From the NCBI GenBank assembly GCA_022113835.1, contig JAILWY010000012.1, positions 10,788,001 through 10,852,000 on the forward strand: a stretch of DNA of 64,000 bases. The letters are read 5' to 3'. The notes below the pieces were generated by a model that did no database searches, was not told the origin of the DNA, and worked only from the letters and a program-made list of their open reading frames with translations. The stretch is from Atopsyche davidsoni. Lineage: Eukaryota > Arthropoda > Insecta > Trichoptera > Hydrobiosidae. This document shows positions 33,271 through 46,378 of this stretch, piece by piece. The translations under genes and the position numbers were made by a program. Each line of letters begins with the position of its first letter. Within the stretch, counting starts at the first letter, position 1.

Positions 33271-36200
33271 AGGCCCCCGGGCACGCCAGCTCGGGGAAAG
33301 TCCCCCTCGGCCTCCTCGAGCCACCCGCCAGTCTGCCGGATATCGGCGTACGGAATTCGGCAATTTCCTACCGCTGACCCAGAATTATACCGCAGTCTGT
33401 TTGAACCATATCACACGATAGTATCTTCACATGTGAAAGCGATTAAAAATCAATTTAATCCGCGTATCCGTTGGAAAACTTACATTTCAAATTACTTTCT
33501 AATATAACTTTTAGCTATTTTGACTTCGTTTGAAAATGCCAACGAGGAAGGTTGGCGAAACTAGTCGCAATAAATGGGATTTCACCCGAGTACTCTCTGT
33601 CAAAATATTGAATATAATTACGATTAGTCTTCAGTACGAACATATTTTATATACATATACATTGTCGGAGGCGAGTCTGCCAGCTCTCCATTGACACCAG
33701 ATTTCTGAGAGACAATGATTATAAGTGGTTAAGTACGTCACGTGCCATTTCTCTGGTCAACGATCTAGAGTTTGGATGGTCTTATTGTGATACCACATGT
33801 TATAATAAAATCATTAATGGTTAACTAGTCCGGAATCTTCAGTTTTCATGACTTTTGCTTTATAAATCAAACTACGGTTATGTTGCCTTCCTCCAAGAAT
33901 AAATTATTTCCTATCGCAGCGTGCAGAACAGGACTGCCTCTGGGCATGATACGCCTTGAAGGTTAACTTTTCGTTTATTTCCATACCAGAAGACTTTTTT
34001 TATTATAATTGAAATTGATTATTAATATTATTAAAGTTTTGTATTCCTTCCTGCACGCTTGAGATACAGACGCTTTCTTTAAAATAAATGTGGACACATA
34101 TCGAGTTATTTTAGCGAATAATTTATACGTCACAGAGTTTTTTCAAAATAATACTTTTTATATTGTTTTCTCTTGAATCTAATTTCATCTTTAATCTTAA
34201 TTCTAATAATTTATTATATTAAGAGATATAAGAAGTGTATTATTATAATGATTATCGAATATAAATAAGCCTAATAACGAATGAGAGTATGTTATGAAGA
34301 CATTGTAATTTAAAAATAATAGTCTAAAAAGGTAAACATGATTGGCGGGGATTATTAAAAGGCCCGGAAAAGGATGAAAGCGTGGGATAACATTTATCCA
34401 ATCGTACTTTAATCATATATATGATTGGAATCAAATCGAAATAAGTAACAAATTATTTAATAATAGAAAGTCAGATAAAAAGCGAATGAGAAGTAGGAAT
34501 GTGTTATCAACAGTATACAATTTTTATTCAAGATACGTACCAAAGGTTATTTATTTATACTCTTACTACGATATCGATTCCCAAATATGATACACCTTAT
34601 TTTGAGTTTAAAGTAAGTTTAAGCTTAAAATAGCAAAATTGTGTACAGATATTTCAGAAGTTTGCTTCGAAAAATATTCGAACTAATTACTAGAATTTTT
34701 GATATAACAAAATAATTCATTACATCCTACTTGTTTAAAAAATAGAGAAGATTTAAGATTAAATCACATAACGTACAAATATAAGTTATTTTATCAATAA
34801 GTCTAAAAAATCACTCCACCTTATAATGAAATATTCAATAATTTAGGTACTTATATAATAATTTAATGTATTAAGGAGGTGTCCTGAAAAAAATGTTTTT
34901 TAAAATCATCAAAATATCTCGTAAATATATATATATATATTATGACACAGAAAGTATAAACAATATCTATTCCCGATGATATGAATTTTATGACATGTGC
35001 TAAAATAAATTGATAAAATTATTGGCATATATGTAGTACAATCTTTTGAAGATGCATTGATCCAATGTACGAGTACAATGAAGTGACACACATTTCTATA
35101 GAATAAAATTATATGTAGCTTTTTTACGATAATACTTGCGGTATAAACAACTACAAACTATACTACGGTATAAATGTCATGGCAGACAAAGCGCCAGACG
35201 TCACCACAAGGATTTTTTCTAAGATTCAACCTCAATCATTGGCGAACTGCGGCCAAGGTTATGAGGTCACTTCATAATTATTAATCTCGAAGGTTCCGAA
35301 ATGAATCACGCAACGAATGACGTGACCTAGGAGTTCCTGTAATTCGTAACATTCATCAAACTAAGTCAAGCTTCCAACAGACCTAATTAAAGAATATACA
35401 GGTTAGTATTTTCAATTAGGACGTATTATCTTCAGTAATTCATGTTACATTGCATAATAATAACAGTCATCAATTTTTTTATCATAATTGCGTGATACTT
35501 TACGAGGTTTTAAGTAAATAAAAACTTTTTTAAAACGCTTCCATAATACTTCAGGGGTACAAAAACTATATTGAAAATATAAATTCATTGAAAATTTAAA
35601 TTTTAGTTTAATGTTTTTATGAATTAAACTAAGGTTGCTTTGAGCTATATTGATAGATGATTCGATTCTGGGTGCGATTTTTTTTAAATATTATACTTAT
35701 AATTTAATTGGGATAACCAATGAATAGCTTATAGACTTCTGACCTTTCTCGCCCTCCACCCTTACGATGACTAACTTATTCGCGAAATGCTTGTGAAAGT
35801 TTGGCAAAAAAAGGTTGCCGGCTACTGGCTTACGCCTAATAACACAGTAATTGCATTAATGTAAGCATTGTCTTTACTTATCAAGCTTTTTTAAGGACTT
35901 CAATACCACTACTTACGGTAACGAAATTATTTTGAGTAAATTTAAATAAATTGTAATTTCTTTATATAATATTATGAATATTAAAAATTAATCAAATGTC
36001 GAGTAATTGAATTATGATGCTCAAAAAACAAGTAAATGCAATTAGACATTTTAAATAACAATTTATCTATTAAAAAAATCACACAAAAGGTTCTTCTTTA
36101 ATTATTTTCATAAAAAAATGAGCTGGATGTACGACGGACAAAATTAAAAAAATTAACACAGATAAAATGTTACATACATATTTTTTAAACTTAAATTCAT

Positions 36201-37392
36201 AATCCGATCCTCAGATTATTTTTAAGTTGACTTCTACATATTATTTTACAGCACTTTACCTGAGCACTATTGTTCCGATACGAAGCAATAGAGTTGCATA
36301 CAAATCAATGATAATATGGTGTAAATAATCATCAATATTAATAAGTTGTTATAAAAAAAACCGATAGATGCTACAAACTAGCCGCTAGCGTAAAAATAAC
36401 TGCTTATTCTGAATAGTAACACAAATTCATTTAATAGTATTTATGATTTTAGTGACTTGGCCGTGCGACGCGTTCAATGAACCCTGAGCGAGTACAACAA
36501 ATCAAGGCTAGCAGCAGATATTGCCAAAACACAGGTAGTGTGGAAGTATCCGGGGAGGCACGCAGTTACACGTCTCGCCGAGAAACATGGCCGCTGGGGA
36601 ACCACAGACAAGCATAAGCAATCATAGCCAACAGGCCAAAGGACGCGATCTGTACGCGAAGAAACTACTTTTTTACACGATATAACGTAATTCTACTGTA
36701 AATATTCATGACGCAATTTTTGTACTTTTAAATTATTTGTTTTGAATATTAAAAAAAAAAAAAATATCGGGCGCCCATTGTACGCGTAGAAATTTTACTC
36801 AAATAAATATTTTGTAATTGTAAGATTCAGGTGCGATAGTATTGTTACAATAGTACTGCTCGAGTAGGGTTTATTATTTTTTTTATTAGGAACATGGGAT
36901 AAATATTTCAATCTAAATTATTTTTACCAATGCGCGCCGACGGTTTGTAAGTATATTTAAGACCAGATCTAGATAATACGCTAGTTATCGTTATTAATAC
37001 AAATAAAATTTATTTGAAAATTTAATATTATATATATTTTTTAATGCTTATCAAAAAATAACAAATACAACTTAGGTTAACAAAAATGGCATTATAAAAA
37101 AAATTATAATTACTTGGAAATACCAAAGCTCTATAAACTGTAGAGCACATTTATTTACCGTAATATCGTATAAAAATAAATGCCTGAGACATTTCACTGA
37201 AACTATCAGTAAAAAAAAAGCTAAGACTCCGCTATTCACAGTATGTCGAATCAACATAATTTAAAAATATATAATCAAAATAGATCTTTATTTTTATTAA
37301 ATATAAAAAAAATCTAACAACACTGACGATGCATTTTGGTAGTAAATCAGTCTAATTTTGACAGGACAATTTTGTTATACATTATTTTTTAC

Positions 37393-37530
37393 AGCTCGGC
37401 TAAACCTGACCGGATAAATTTGCTCCGGACAGTCGGTACAACGGTCGGGAATTGAACCCCGACCACTGGCTTCAAACCTTACTGAAGCGAGGCCCGACAC
37501 CTTGCGCACGTGGCCGCGATAGGCCCGGGA
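37393..37530 (-). repeat. tRNA-derived element (SINE head or tRNA pseudogene)
   Basis: On the minus strand the sequence GTCGGGGTTCAATTCCCGAC is a textbook pol III B box set in a T-arm-like hairpin. A tRNA-like D-arm region (GTGCGCAAGGTGTCGGGC) lies about 35 bases before it. The block is much more GC-rich than its surroundings, as expected for a recent short insertion. A complete cloverleaf with a clear anticodon could not be drawn, so a SINE 5' region or decayed tRNA copy is more likely than a working tRNA gene. Confidence 0.45.
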
Positions 37531-38028
37531 ACATAACTTACTATACTTAAAGTTTACTTTAGTATACTGTATTACATGAATCAACTAAAAAATATTTCAC
37601 ACTCACATCAAATTATACTTTGAACATAATTTCTAAACATATTGATAAATATGCAAATGTTTAAAAAATATATTTAAATATATCTAGAAGCTTACTAAAG
37701 AAGGAACTGTACGTCTTCGGGTTTTCTATCTTACTTTTTAAAAAGTCGCCTTTCCAAGCGATAAGAAAACTTTGTAGGTATAATATATATAGATATAAAA
37801 AAGTGTTTCTTTTAGCACATATATTACAAATTTTATTGAAAAAAATGCAAGTTCGTGGATTGCTTGGTTTATCGTATAGCTACGTCGGGGCATTCATGTT
37901 CAGTAACAGACAATAATCGCATTTGCTTAAGTATAAGTAATTAATAGAGAAAATATCGAATATCGAGCACGCATACTTTCAGTGAAAACACAAACTGTAC
38001 GCACTGTTGCCTTCTTAAAAATTGCTGT

Positions 38029-38031
<3 letters not shown>

Positions 38032-38088
<57 letters not shown>

Positions 38089-38108
38089 TATATATTAAAC
38101 ACACACAT

Positions 38109-38139
<31 letters not shown>

Positions 38140-38158
38140 ATCTCTCTGTGTGTGTGTG
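38032..38158. repeat. Compound microsatellite (TA)n-(CA)n-(TA)n-(TG)n
   Basis: A TA tract to about 38080 is followed by CA and ACAC stretches, a second TA tract (about 38115-38139) and a TG run. It is directly visible and explains the Tyr-Ile frames here. Confidence 0.95.
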
Positions 38159-41100
38159 GGAAATTGCGGCATATTATCGAATGCATGCATTTTTTTATAA
38201 TTATATAAAGAAATATATTGATAACCGTAAATTAAGTATGTATTTATCAAATTAATTTACCACTTCCTGCTAGTTATTCTCTATCACAGCACTATTTGGT
38301 TTTTTTAATTATGTGAAATGTGCCATTTTTTATCATGTTATTTATTTAAGTTATTATTAAGTTATTATATTTATGTTATTTAGTTAAGTTAATGCAAACG
38401 TGAAGGATATTTCAGCACTCATGTCATCACCCGAGTCAAGTCTTTTTCTTATATATTTTATTTTTAATAATTTAAGAGGTTTAGTAGCTCGGGTACCATG
38501 CATTTAAATAAATTAAATTTGTGCATATTTGGTAACTCTCCGTGATTTTTTTAAAAGTAAAATATACAAAGATATTTTCGTTATTTAGTATTATAATGTC
38601 GAAGGGCCAAAAGGTTAGGTCTTGAAAAGGAAATACATTAAAAAAATATAGTAATACCAAAAACATCATTGGTTTAATTACATAAACGTATAATTTTTAT
38701 ACATTTCATACATTTTTACACCGACACACAAATAAGTATTTTTATAGAGGCTTAACAGAATTTGTTGCGTCGTTTGGGGTACGCGTAATCAACTTTAATG
38801 GTGAATTCACTGATGAACACTGGGGATGGCCGAAGTTCTTCTCAAACAAACTCAATATAAACGAGAACACTCGGGAAAGCCTCGCATTGTTTAGGAACTA
38901 CGACTTAAGAGGAATGCGATAAAAGCTACTTCGACAAAAGAAGCAGCCACGCCAATACGCGCCTTGTCTGCACCAACATACGGCGGTTGCGAGCAAATCC
39001 GCTACTCGAAGGGGGAGAGATTCCGTTTCGTACAATGTGCCGGATGCTGGGGTATCTCCATTGTCTTCCGAAGACGAGCGGTGTAGGAGATGCGACTACA
39101 ATAGTAGCAGCAGGCGACCGAAGAGATGACTGCGTGCAGTTTATACGGTGCACCCGATGCACGAGCGTATAGACCGATCGGATGTGTCGATAATGATTCT
39201 CACATAGCAATCGAACGGCGTTACTCGCGCAGAAATCTGAAAAACTTCGTAACGAAAGAGAGAGCCATTATGCCACAAGAAAACATTTTAATGAGCTTGC
39301 AAATGAAATCTCATTTTCTAGAGAAAGTGAACAATCAATTATTATGCAGCATCTGCCAGCGCGCCCGTCGAGCCGAGCAGCAGTAACCCGCGCTGCTGCT
39401 GAGCCGACAACATCGTCCATTCCACTACCGTAGACCACATCCCTTGAAAAATTTTTTCGCACCCGTTGACATATTTGTCTATTAAAATTGCATAGAAATC
39501 AGAGAATCTTTAAATTTGCTAACCAATTTATTTTCCGGTACAGCAAGTACAACTTTTGGCATATATATATTTTATTGATAACTAATATTAGTATAGTTAT
39601 TAAAAGTAGTCTTATTAGTGTTGCATGTACTTGCATGCATGACATGAAGTGTGAGACAATAAAACCAGTACGAAAAAATACTGTTTTATATACAAAATAA
39701 TGATAACGCTGTGTGGTCGAAACGCGTCGTCTCATTCTCAATTCAATGAAAATGTAATCAATTTCTAAAGTGGAATATTTAGCAAGAGCTGCATATTCGT
39801 ACCTACATACCCGAGCCTTATGTGCACCTCAAATATTAGTGGTAACGGTACGCACCTGTGTGTTTAACCTCTGCCAAACCTATTTACTGCAATTGAATAC
39901 ATTTACAAAATTTTATATGAATTATGCTTTACTGTATTTATCATTTTCGTCGGATTGTAATATAATTCTAGGTGATTTCAGGTAATTTGCCCGTATCGAG
40001 ACTTTTGTTTCGGTCTGAGAAGCACGAGCTATTTCTAACCGTTAATAAGCCTCTGTAAACGTCACTGTTGCAAACGTATTGTGATATTGCATTATAGCAA
40101 CTGCTGGAAGCCAAGGACACCGGTGGACTCTTCAATCAAATTACGCCAGTTATAACCTTACACAAACTAGTATGTCACAAAGATGCTATTTGTGCAAATT
40201 ATTCACATTTTTAGATCAAGCATTTTGTCATTTCATTTTGAATATATGTATTTGATGTCAACACTTTCAATGACATGTTTGTAATTCGTCGTGTCTGTTG
40301 CCCATATCCTGATGCATGATAGAATGGATAACTTTATTGTCTGTACCCAAGCGACAGCATACTTGGGTAAAATAAAAATTGTAGACGGCACTGACTAAAT
40401 AGATCCAGTATAATCTCGATTTGCACGTTTCAAATCGGTCCAGTCCGTCCAGGCATGTCAATTAGAAAAAATAATGAGACCAGTAGCTCAGGTGGAATAT
40501 GGGAGTAGTAGCGCCAAAAGTAACTGGGAGTACCGATGGGTCGGACTCGTGGTGCCAGTATTCGCAGTCGTGACCTAGTCTGGAGACTTTTACGGGTGTC
40601 AACGCGTCTCGGTACCGGGGAACTCCTTCACAAACATCACTCTGCACTAAAGTGTTGCGGTTGATTGAGGCATCGAAGCTTCAGTCACATTGACAGTGGC
40701 GTTGTTAATCGGAACCGGGGTTTCTTAGGTACAATATGACACGATTTAACAGTGCAAAAAGTGACTAACGTGTAGAGTAATTCAAACTGGAAAACGACGG
40801 CATGAAAGAGGAATGCGAAGATTCCTCCGGGCTTTAGTCAGAAAAAGAGTAAAATACAATCTAGTAGGCTGTACAAAGTTAATTAGTAGAAAAAAGCAGT
40901 AAATTTCTTATAATTTATTAAATTAAAACATTATTTTATTTCCCGAGTAAGTACGTATATTTCAATGATACAGAAGATAAAATTTAGAAACTTCATAACA
41001 CTAAGATGTCTAAATAGAGTAATATCGTTTCTAAACCAAGCGCACACCCGTAGAATTCAATGAATTGTCATCAATATACGGTTATGTGGTACAGCTATTT

Positions 41101-41669
41101 ACTTATAATAATAGGTACAAAAAACCAAGATACCATCTTAGAACAATTCGATATCTTCATTCGCGACATACATTTTCGATGTTCGTATTGTTGTACCTAT
41201 TGAAGCGTGGAATATCTAAACCGGACGCTGTCGTCCAAAACTAGGTGACTGAAATGCGACATAGGATCTCTCGCCGCTTACATCAACCTAAGATACAAAA
41301 ACAACCGTCAAATTTCTCTACTAGATTTAATATATATACAGTAATTAACATACAGTTTTATCGAATGCGAAATTCGTCTGTTTTGTTTGCCGTCGGGCAT
41401 CTGGTGTTATACTTTCGCAAGTCAAATAGAAAACTGCGGGTGTCTACGATTGTGCGATCATGTAGGCCTGAATTTCATTCAACACGATGAATTCCAGACT
41501 ATTTATGCAATATTCTAAATAACACCTTTTCTTTAATTCAACCTGGAATGCCGCAATCTCTAACGCCATGAAACGTGACCGCAAGGGGCGCAAGGTTGCC
41601 GGAAATTTTTTTTGGGGCATATTTGGGAAATTATGCCCTCGCCGATTAAACGATAATGGTGGTTTGCAG

Positions 41670-41787
41670 AATCCGAAGTACTCGGGGACAGTCGTGGCAG
41701 AGTGCGGGCTCCGGCAGCCTTGGAAAGGCGGCAGTAGCCCACACGGCCGGAGCTGGTGCGGCGCGTGCTCGACCCAGATCCAGACCC
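41670..41787 (+). other. Candidate plus-strand exon (118 nt) in a GC-rich island; a minus-strand reading also exists
   Basis: On the plus strand a GC-rich block runs from an acceptor (gtttgcag) to a consensus donor (ACCC|gtaagttt), with two open frames. On the minus strand the same block is part of a 91-codon frame (41560-41834) that starts after an acceptor (tattctcag). That frame is entered in the phase left by the candidate exon at 43902-44019. Both readings cannot be right, and neither gives a recognised domain. Confidence 0.25.
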
Positions 41788-43901
41788 GTAAGTTTCTTCC
41801 ATCCGCCATGCGAACCGAATTCCATTACATTCCACTGAGAATACCGAGTTTCATAATATGACATCCTACCAGCCTTCGAAATGCAACAGGGATGACGGAT
41901 AACTGCGGCCTGCCAGAAGTTTCACACGACAACACTCGCTGGCGATATATTTCAATAGAAAACTTTCTACACATATTGAGTAACCTCGTGACGTTTGACT
42001 TACAACTGAAAAATTTACAATCAACGCTTTCGACATCTTTACTATAATATTATTTTTTTTTTTTTAATAACAAAAATATATTCTTAGAAATGTGTGAATA
42101 AAATGAGCGGATAGCCTATATTGTATATCAGCTTTACCAGTTAAAAAAATATGATTTGTTCTACTTGGAGTAGATGTAGGTATTCGCAAGTCGCGAAACA
42201 AGCGTAGGTTTCTGTGCCATCGAATTATTACCCCACTATATTTGGCACTGAGCTACGCAACAACTGTTGCCATATTAGACCCGCGTGGGAGCTGGACTAT
42301 GTGACTATATGAGTAAGATTCGTCCGTTAATCTTCTAAATTAATGTTATTAGGGATTGTGTTTTAAAACTTCGCAGTGCCAGAAATCTACCTGAGGACGA
42401 AATCTTCTACCCAGTTGGCTGGTTAAGTACTCAAAGATGCGAGAAAAACTTTAGAAAGTTGAATTAACTGCTCTTATGCAGAAAAAAATATTTCATCTTG
42501 CTTGTGTTTCAGATTTTGTCGTTTCGTATATTTAGTTATATTACAATTTCTGCTGGCAAATGGGAGTGCGCAGAGGCATAAGGGGGTGCAAAACGTATGT
42601 GGGGTCTTTAATTTAAAATATACGTTTTTATAAATAAATTAATTAAATTATGCTTAATTCAGCAAATGATCGATTTGTAGGTGTCATGGTTTCTTTAGCC
42701 AGTAATAATCATCAATAAATAAAAATAAGCTGAACCTTCAAATCAATCAATATACATAAGTTATAAATCAACAATTAATTGTAAAAATAATGCAAACGAC
42801 TCACAAATATCGTATACACCTGAATACATTTAAGCGATAAATATTGCATCGTTTCTTTCAATTGAATTATATCTTTCAAGAAATTTGTAATAGTCAAAGG
42901 CAATGTTAGAGTAATAACTCTTCGCAAAATCAGATATTTTTCATTGGCATATTGGGCGCGGGTCAATTTGCTATAATATAATGGACATGTTTGATAATGA
43001 AGTTACCGATCACAATTTAAGAATAGTGTTGCATTAATAAAATCTAATTTATTGAAATATATTCTTTCGCTACTAAAAATATAATAACCGAAAGAGAGCG
43101 CACGTCAGCCATCCAATAGTCAATTTTTCAACAAATCAGCTGACAACAACGACCTTGCTCGAAAGCATCGATGCACATTGACGGTTCAATCGGCGAAGAA
43201 GTGAGGTAATAAACAAAAGGTCGTATTTGGAGGTAACAATAAGTATGGCCACATCATGAATGAGCGGATCACACCTCCTCGCGTCCACCTGGCAGGTGAC
43301 ATCACCCCAGCATCGGCAGCCGACACAATACACAATCAACTGGAGGATAATTTTACAGGCGGATGAGAAGACGCCGATTGCGATCGTGAGAGTTCTGCAA
43401 CAAAGCGAGCGGCCGTGGTGTACCGGCACCGACTGAGCCGCGTTCACCTGAATAAATACTTCATTTCGTCCAATGCACCACCGACACACTCACTTTACTC
43501 TACTCTATTGAATGATAAATTTCCCATAAATATTGTCTTACCCATTTTTACACGTTTACCTACGGGTAGAGATTTACCCGCACAATAGACATCGTTTTGT
43601 ATGGAGTTGCAGTAAAAATAAATAAAGAAAATACACTCACAGGTGGCACCTAATCTGCAAACCTATCACGCCTGCCGACTCGTGAGCCGTTTCCTTTCGA
43701 TAAGAATATTAATAAAATGACTAATAACCGAGAACAGCCGCGCACGCAAAGTCCTCACCGAATTAAAAAAACCTACTGAGGATTTTTAATATCCACGTAC
43801 TTCCGCTATTGCAAAGTGAAAGGATCCAACGAAGAGTTGAGGTCGACAGTAGACGAGAGGGAGTTCGCTCAAAAGTAATTTATAAACAAAAATGATCATA
43901 C

Positions 43902-44019
43902 CAAGCTTTCTACATCCAGGTTCATCTTTTGGTACGCATGATGTCCCCGATTCTCCTCCGCGAGTGTCCCGCGTCTCGCTGCGATACACCATCGACGGAC
44001 ACTCCACCGGCAAATGCAT
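43902..44019 (-). CDS. Candidate first coding exon downstream of a CpG island (unrecognised protein)
   Basis: A minus-strand frame starts MHLPVECPSMVYRSETRD and ends with Cys-Arg-Lys-Leu at a good donor (GCTTG|gtatga), leaving in phase 1. An in-frame TGA lies six codons upstream of the ATG, and a two-codon upstream frame (ATG CGA TAG) precedes it. Placed just inside a CpG-rich promoter-like island on the strand of Rgl, it could begin a longer Rgl isoform through an intermediate exon. Direct joining to the phase-0 Rgl exon would break the frame. No domain is recognised. Confidence 0.3.
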
Positions 44020-44510
44020 CACAGACCTATCGCATCAGGTCGCGTCACCGACACCGACACCGACACCGACTCCGACTCCGACACCGCTCACGACAACCGT
44101 CACTCGACAGCGAGAACTTTTAAAACTACCGACGATCGCGTCCACGGCCGAGGGTGACGGCTGGGCTTCCTCGCCCCGCGGGAATGTCACGACCGCCACA
44201 ACAACAAAGCTGCGACCGAACACAAACAAAACGCGTCCGCGGGCACACTCGAGATCTCGGTTTTCAACTACAATATCGACATTCTGCTAGCGCACGGCGA
44301 AAGTGGGTATCGATTCTGACACGAGCGCGGAGACGAGCGCGAAGCACGAGTCGCGGGCTGCGACGATCCGACCGACCGGGAGCAGCGCCAAGAGCCGTCA
44401 GCGCGTCGGCTCACTCGGCCGCCCACCTCGGCCCCCCTCCCCTCCCGGCCCCCTCCCCCTCCCCCGGCCCCGCGCAGGTAGCCGGCCGCCACTTTCTAGG
44501 CGCCCATCGC
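44020..44510 (-). promoter_or_regulatory. CpG-rich promoter-like island
   Basis: This is the most GC- and CpG-rich stretch of the window (especially 44.15-44.50 kb, with C-rich runs near 44430-44470). It includes a (CCGACA)n-type run at 44046-44090. Short frames on both strands are composition artefacts. It ends abruptly at about 44511, where the duplicated PRC1/Top1 block begins. The candidate exon at 43902-44019 suggests transcription to the left. Confidence 0.45.
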
Positions 44511-44519
44511 AGCAAGCAC

Positions 44520-46085
44520 CGATTCCAATAAATAATCACCTATTTTTAAAATAAATATTAATTATATGGATATATAAACATACTTACATACATGTACATG
44601 CACCCGTGCACATGCATTCGCAGCATTCATACATATACACATGTGTGTACATATATAAATTTATTTTTCAATCGATTTAAATGCAGGTATAAAATAAAAG
44701 CTACAGATTTCTGAAGTAATTATTCTTTAATCAATCATAAAAAGATATTTTGATAATTAACTATCGGTTAGTACAAAATTATTAATAAGTTATATTCGTA
44801 ATATACAAAATAAAACTAATACTGTAATAAAATATTCTCACAATCACAATGAAATCTCTAACGTGAAATTTCAATTCAATGGACTTATACTCGCTTAACA
44901 TAAATCCATCCTCATCTCATTTTTTATTCCGAGTCTGTAGACAATAATTATTTTACAATCTCAATTGAATCGAATATATTCATTTTGTATTTATTTTGGG
45001 GAATGTAAGTTTAAATTTGAACATATTCAGGTTTCGTTTTGTAGCAGATGTACATATTCTCAAAGATGTTTGTTCCAATACAAATGTTTTTTTGGGCGAC
45101 ACAAGATGTTGTACATGATGCATCATCAAAAAAACATTCAAAAACCAATTTTGAATGCTTGTAGGCAAACCATCTGAGATCAAAAGCCAAATTGTTGCAA
45201 TTGAAAACCTCAACGCATTAAAAATTTATTGAGTACATAAAATGTTATCCAATAATCGTGAAGTTATTTACAAAGAAAACACTTATTTTGACAATAGCTG
45301 CAATTTATGAGTGCGGTGCAAAAGGAAGTATCAATCAAAAACAATAATTTATCAACCAATTGTTATCTGCAGCAAACTTAATAATATAACACATATGAAT
45401 AACCAAATGGCTAAGAGACAATGAACATTTGTGTTTGTGAGCTATACAATGCAGAAAAGTAATATTGTTATCAAATAAAATTTGGAAAAATAAAAATTAA
45501 ATAAGAAAAATATATTGCAAAATTGAATACAAATGTTTGCAAAAATTCCAAAATAACATTTAAATGGTAAAAGAAATTAAATTTATAGCAAATATCAACA
45601 CGTGAGTCTTTGGAAAATAAGACAGGACTGCTCGGATAGACCAACAAACCACTTACTGAATAAAAAGCAATTATCCCTTGTTATGAGAAAAGACAAAGGT
45701 ATGACCCCATACATAAATTATGTAGATGAGTAACAATTTTTCAGAATTCATAGTATCACATAGGCATGTCTGCATACTTAAAAAAATCTATATGAAACCT
45801 TTCCATGGTGTTATTAGGTAAATAAAAACTGAAAAGAAAAAAAATAGCCATTAATTTAGACTATTGTGAAATAAAACGTTTGAAATATTTTTAATTGATA
45901 ATTATTAACTGTTGGAATTTTATTATTACATTAAGATTGTCTAAACGCATACTGGCATATGAGTTGTAAGGCACATCGGTAGTATGGAAATATTTTTGAA
46001 ATATTCCAGGTATATTCGTCTCAAGCTCAAAGAGTTATAAGTTAGAATCATAAAAAATATTAAATTATTATTTAACATAAAATAT
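44520..46085. other. Duplicated 3' flank of PRC1, no gene
   Basis: This is the copy-A counterpart of the DNA beyond the PRC1 stop codon in copy B (53.5-55.5 kb). Small open frames at 44965-45177 and 53980-54192 start alike but differ by frame-changing indels, so they do not look protein-coding. Nothing else was identified. Confidence 0.6.
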
Positions 46086-46378
46086 TTTCGGCCTCAAGTG
46101 ATACCAGGGATTTTGAAAATGAAGAGATGGACTGATGGGAGTCGGTCTGAAGTTGTGGGAACTCCTGGAGTGCACCATGGGGCGCGTTCTCTCCACCGAA
46201 ACACTGGCTATGTTGATGAGATGATAGATACATTTTCTTCAATTGGAATTCTGGGGAAACAAATGAAAGTATTCTATGGTTCAGTAAAATAGTTAGAATC
46301 AATATCCTGAATGTCTGAATATAAAGAAATGGAGGTATCTTGAATCTCTTTTTTCTTGGAGTTGCCTGATGAGTCACT
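46086..46378 (-). pseudogene. PRC1 remnant in copy A
   Basis: This stretch joins three pieces that are far apart in the intact gene: the flank after the stop codon (to about 46118), the end of the last exon (about 46119-46215, matching 55752-55847) and intron 12 plus most of exon 12 (about 46225-46375, matching 56345-56497). Everything upstream of exon 12, exons 1-11 included, is gone. The splice point of exon 12 has decayed (AATATC in place of AATACC at the donor on the minus strand). The last-exon piece is internally deleted, so no PRC1 protein can come from it. The right edge (46378) abuts sequence that lies upstream of PRC1 in copy B (60726), so a deletion of about 4.2 kb produced it. Confidence 0.88.

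Larger units (their letters stand above)
32073..41550. other. AT-rich DNA without a supportable gene
   Basis: About 9.5 kb. GC-richer patches at 33.18-33.36, 36.46-36.65, 38.93-39.42 and 40.47-40.70 kb have open frames on both strands, with no domain and no paired splice sites. The supportable contents are the TTAGG run, the tRNA-like element and microsatellites, listed separately. Confidence 0.4.

Noticed and set aside
37393..37530. Functional tRNA gene
   Set aside because: B box present, but no complete cloverleaf or clear anticodon arm could be drawn.
44965..45177. 70-codon frame conserved in position in copy B (53980-54192)
   Set aside because: Shared only because the DNA is duplicated. 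Indels change the frame between copies, so there is no sign of protein selection.
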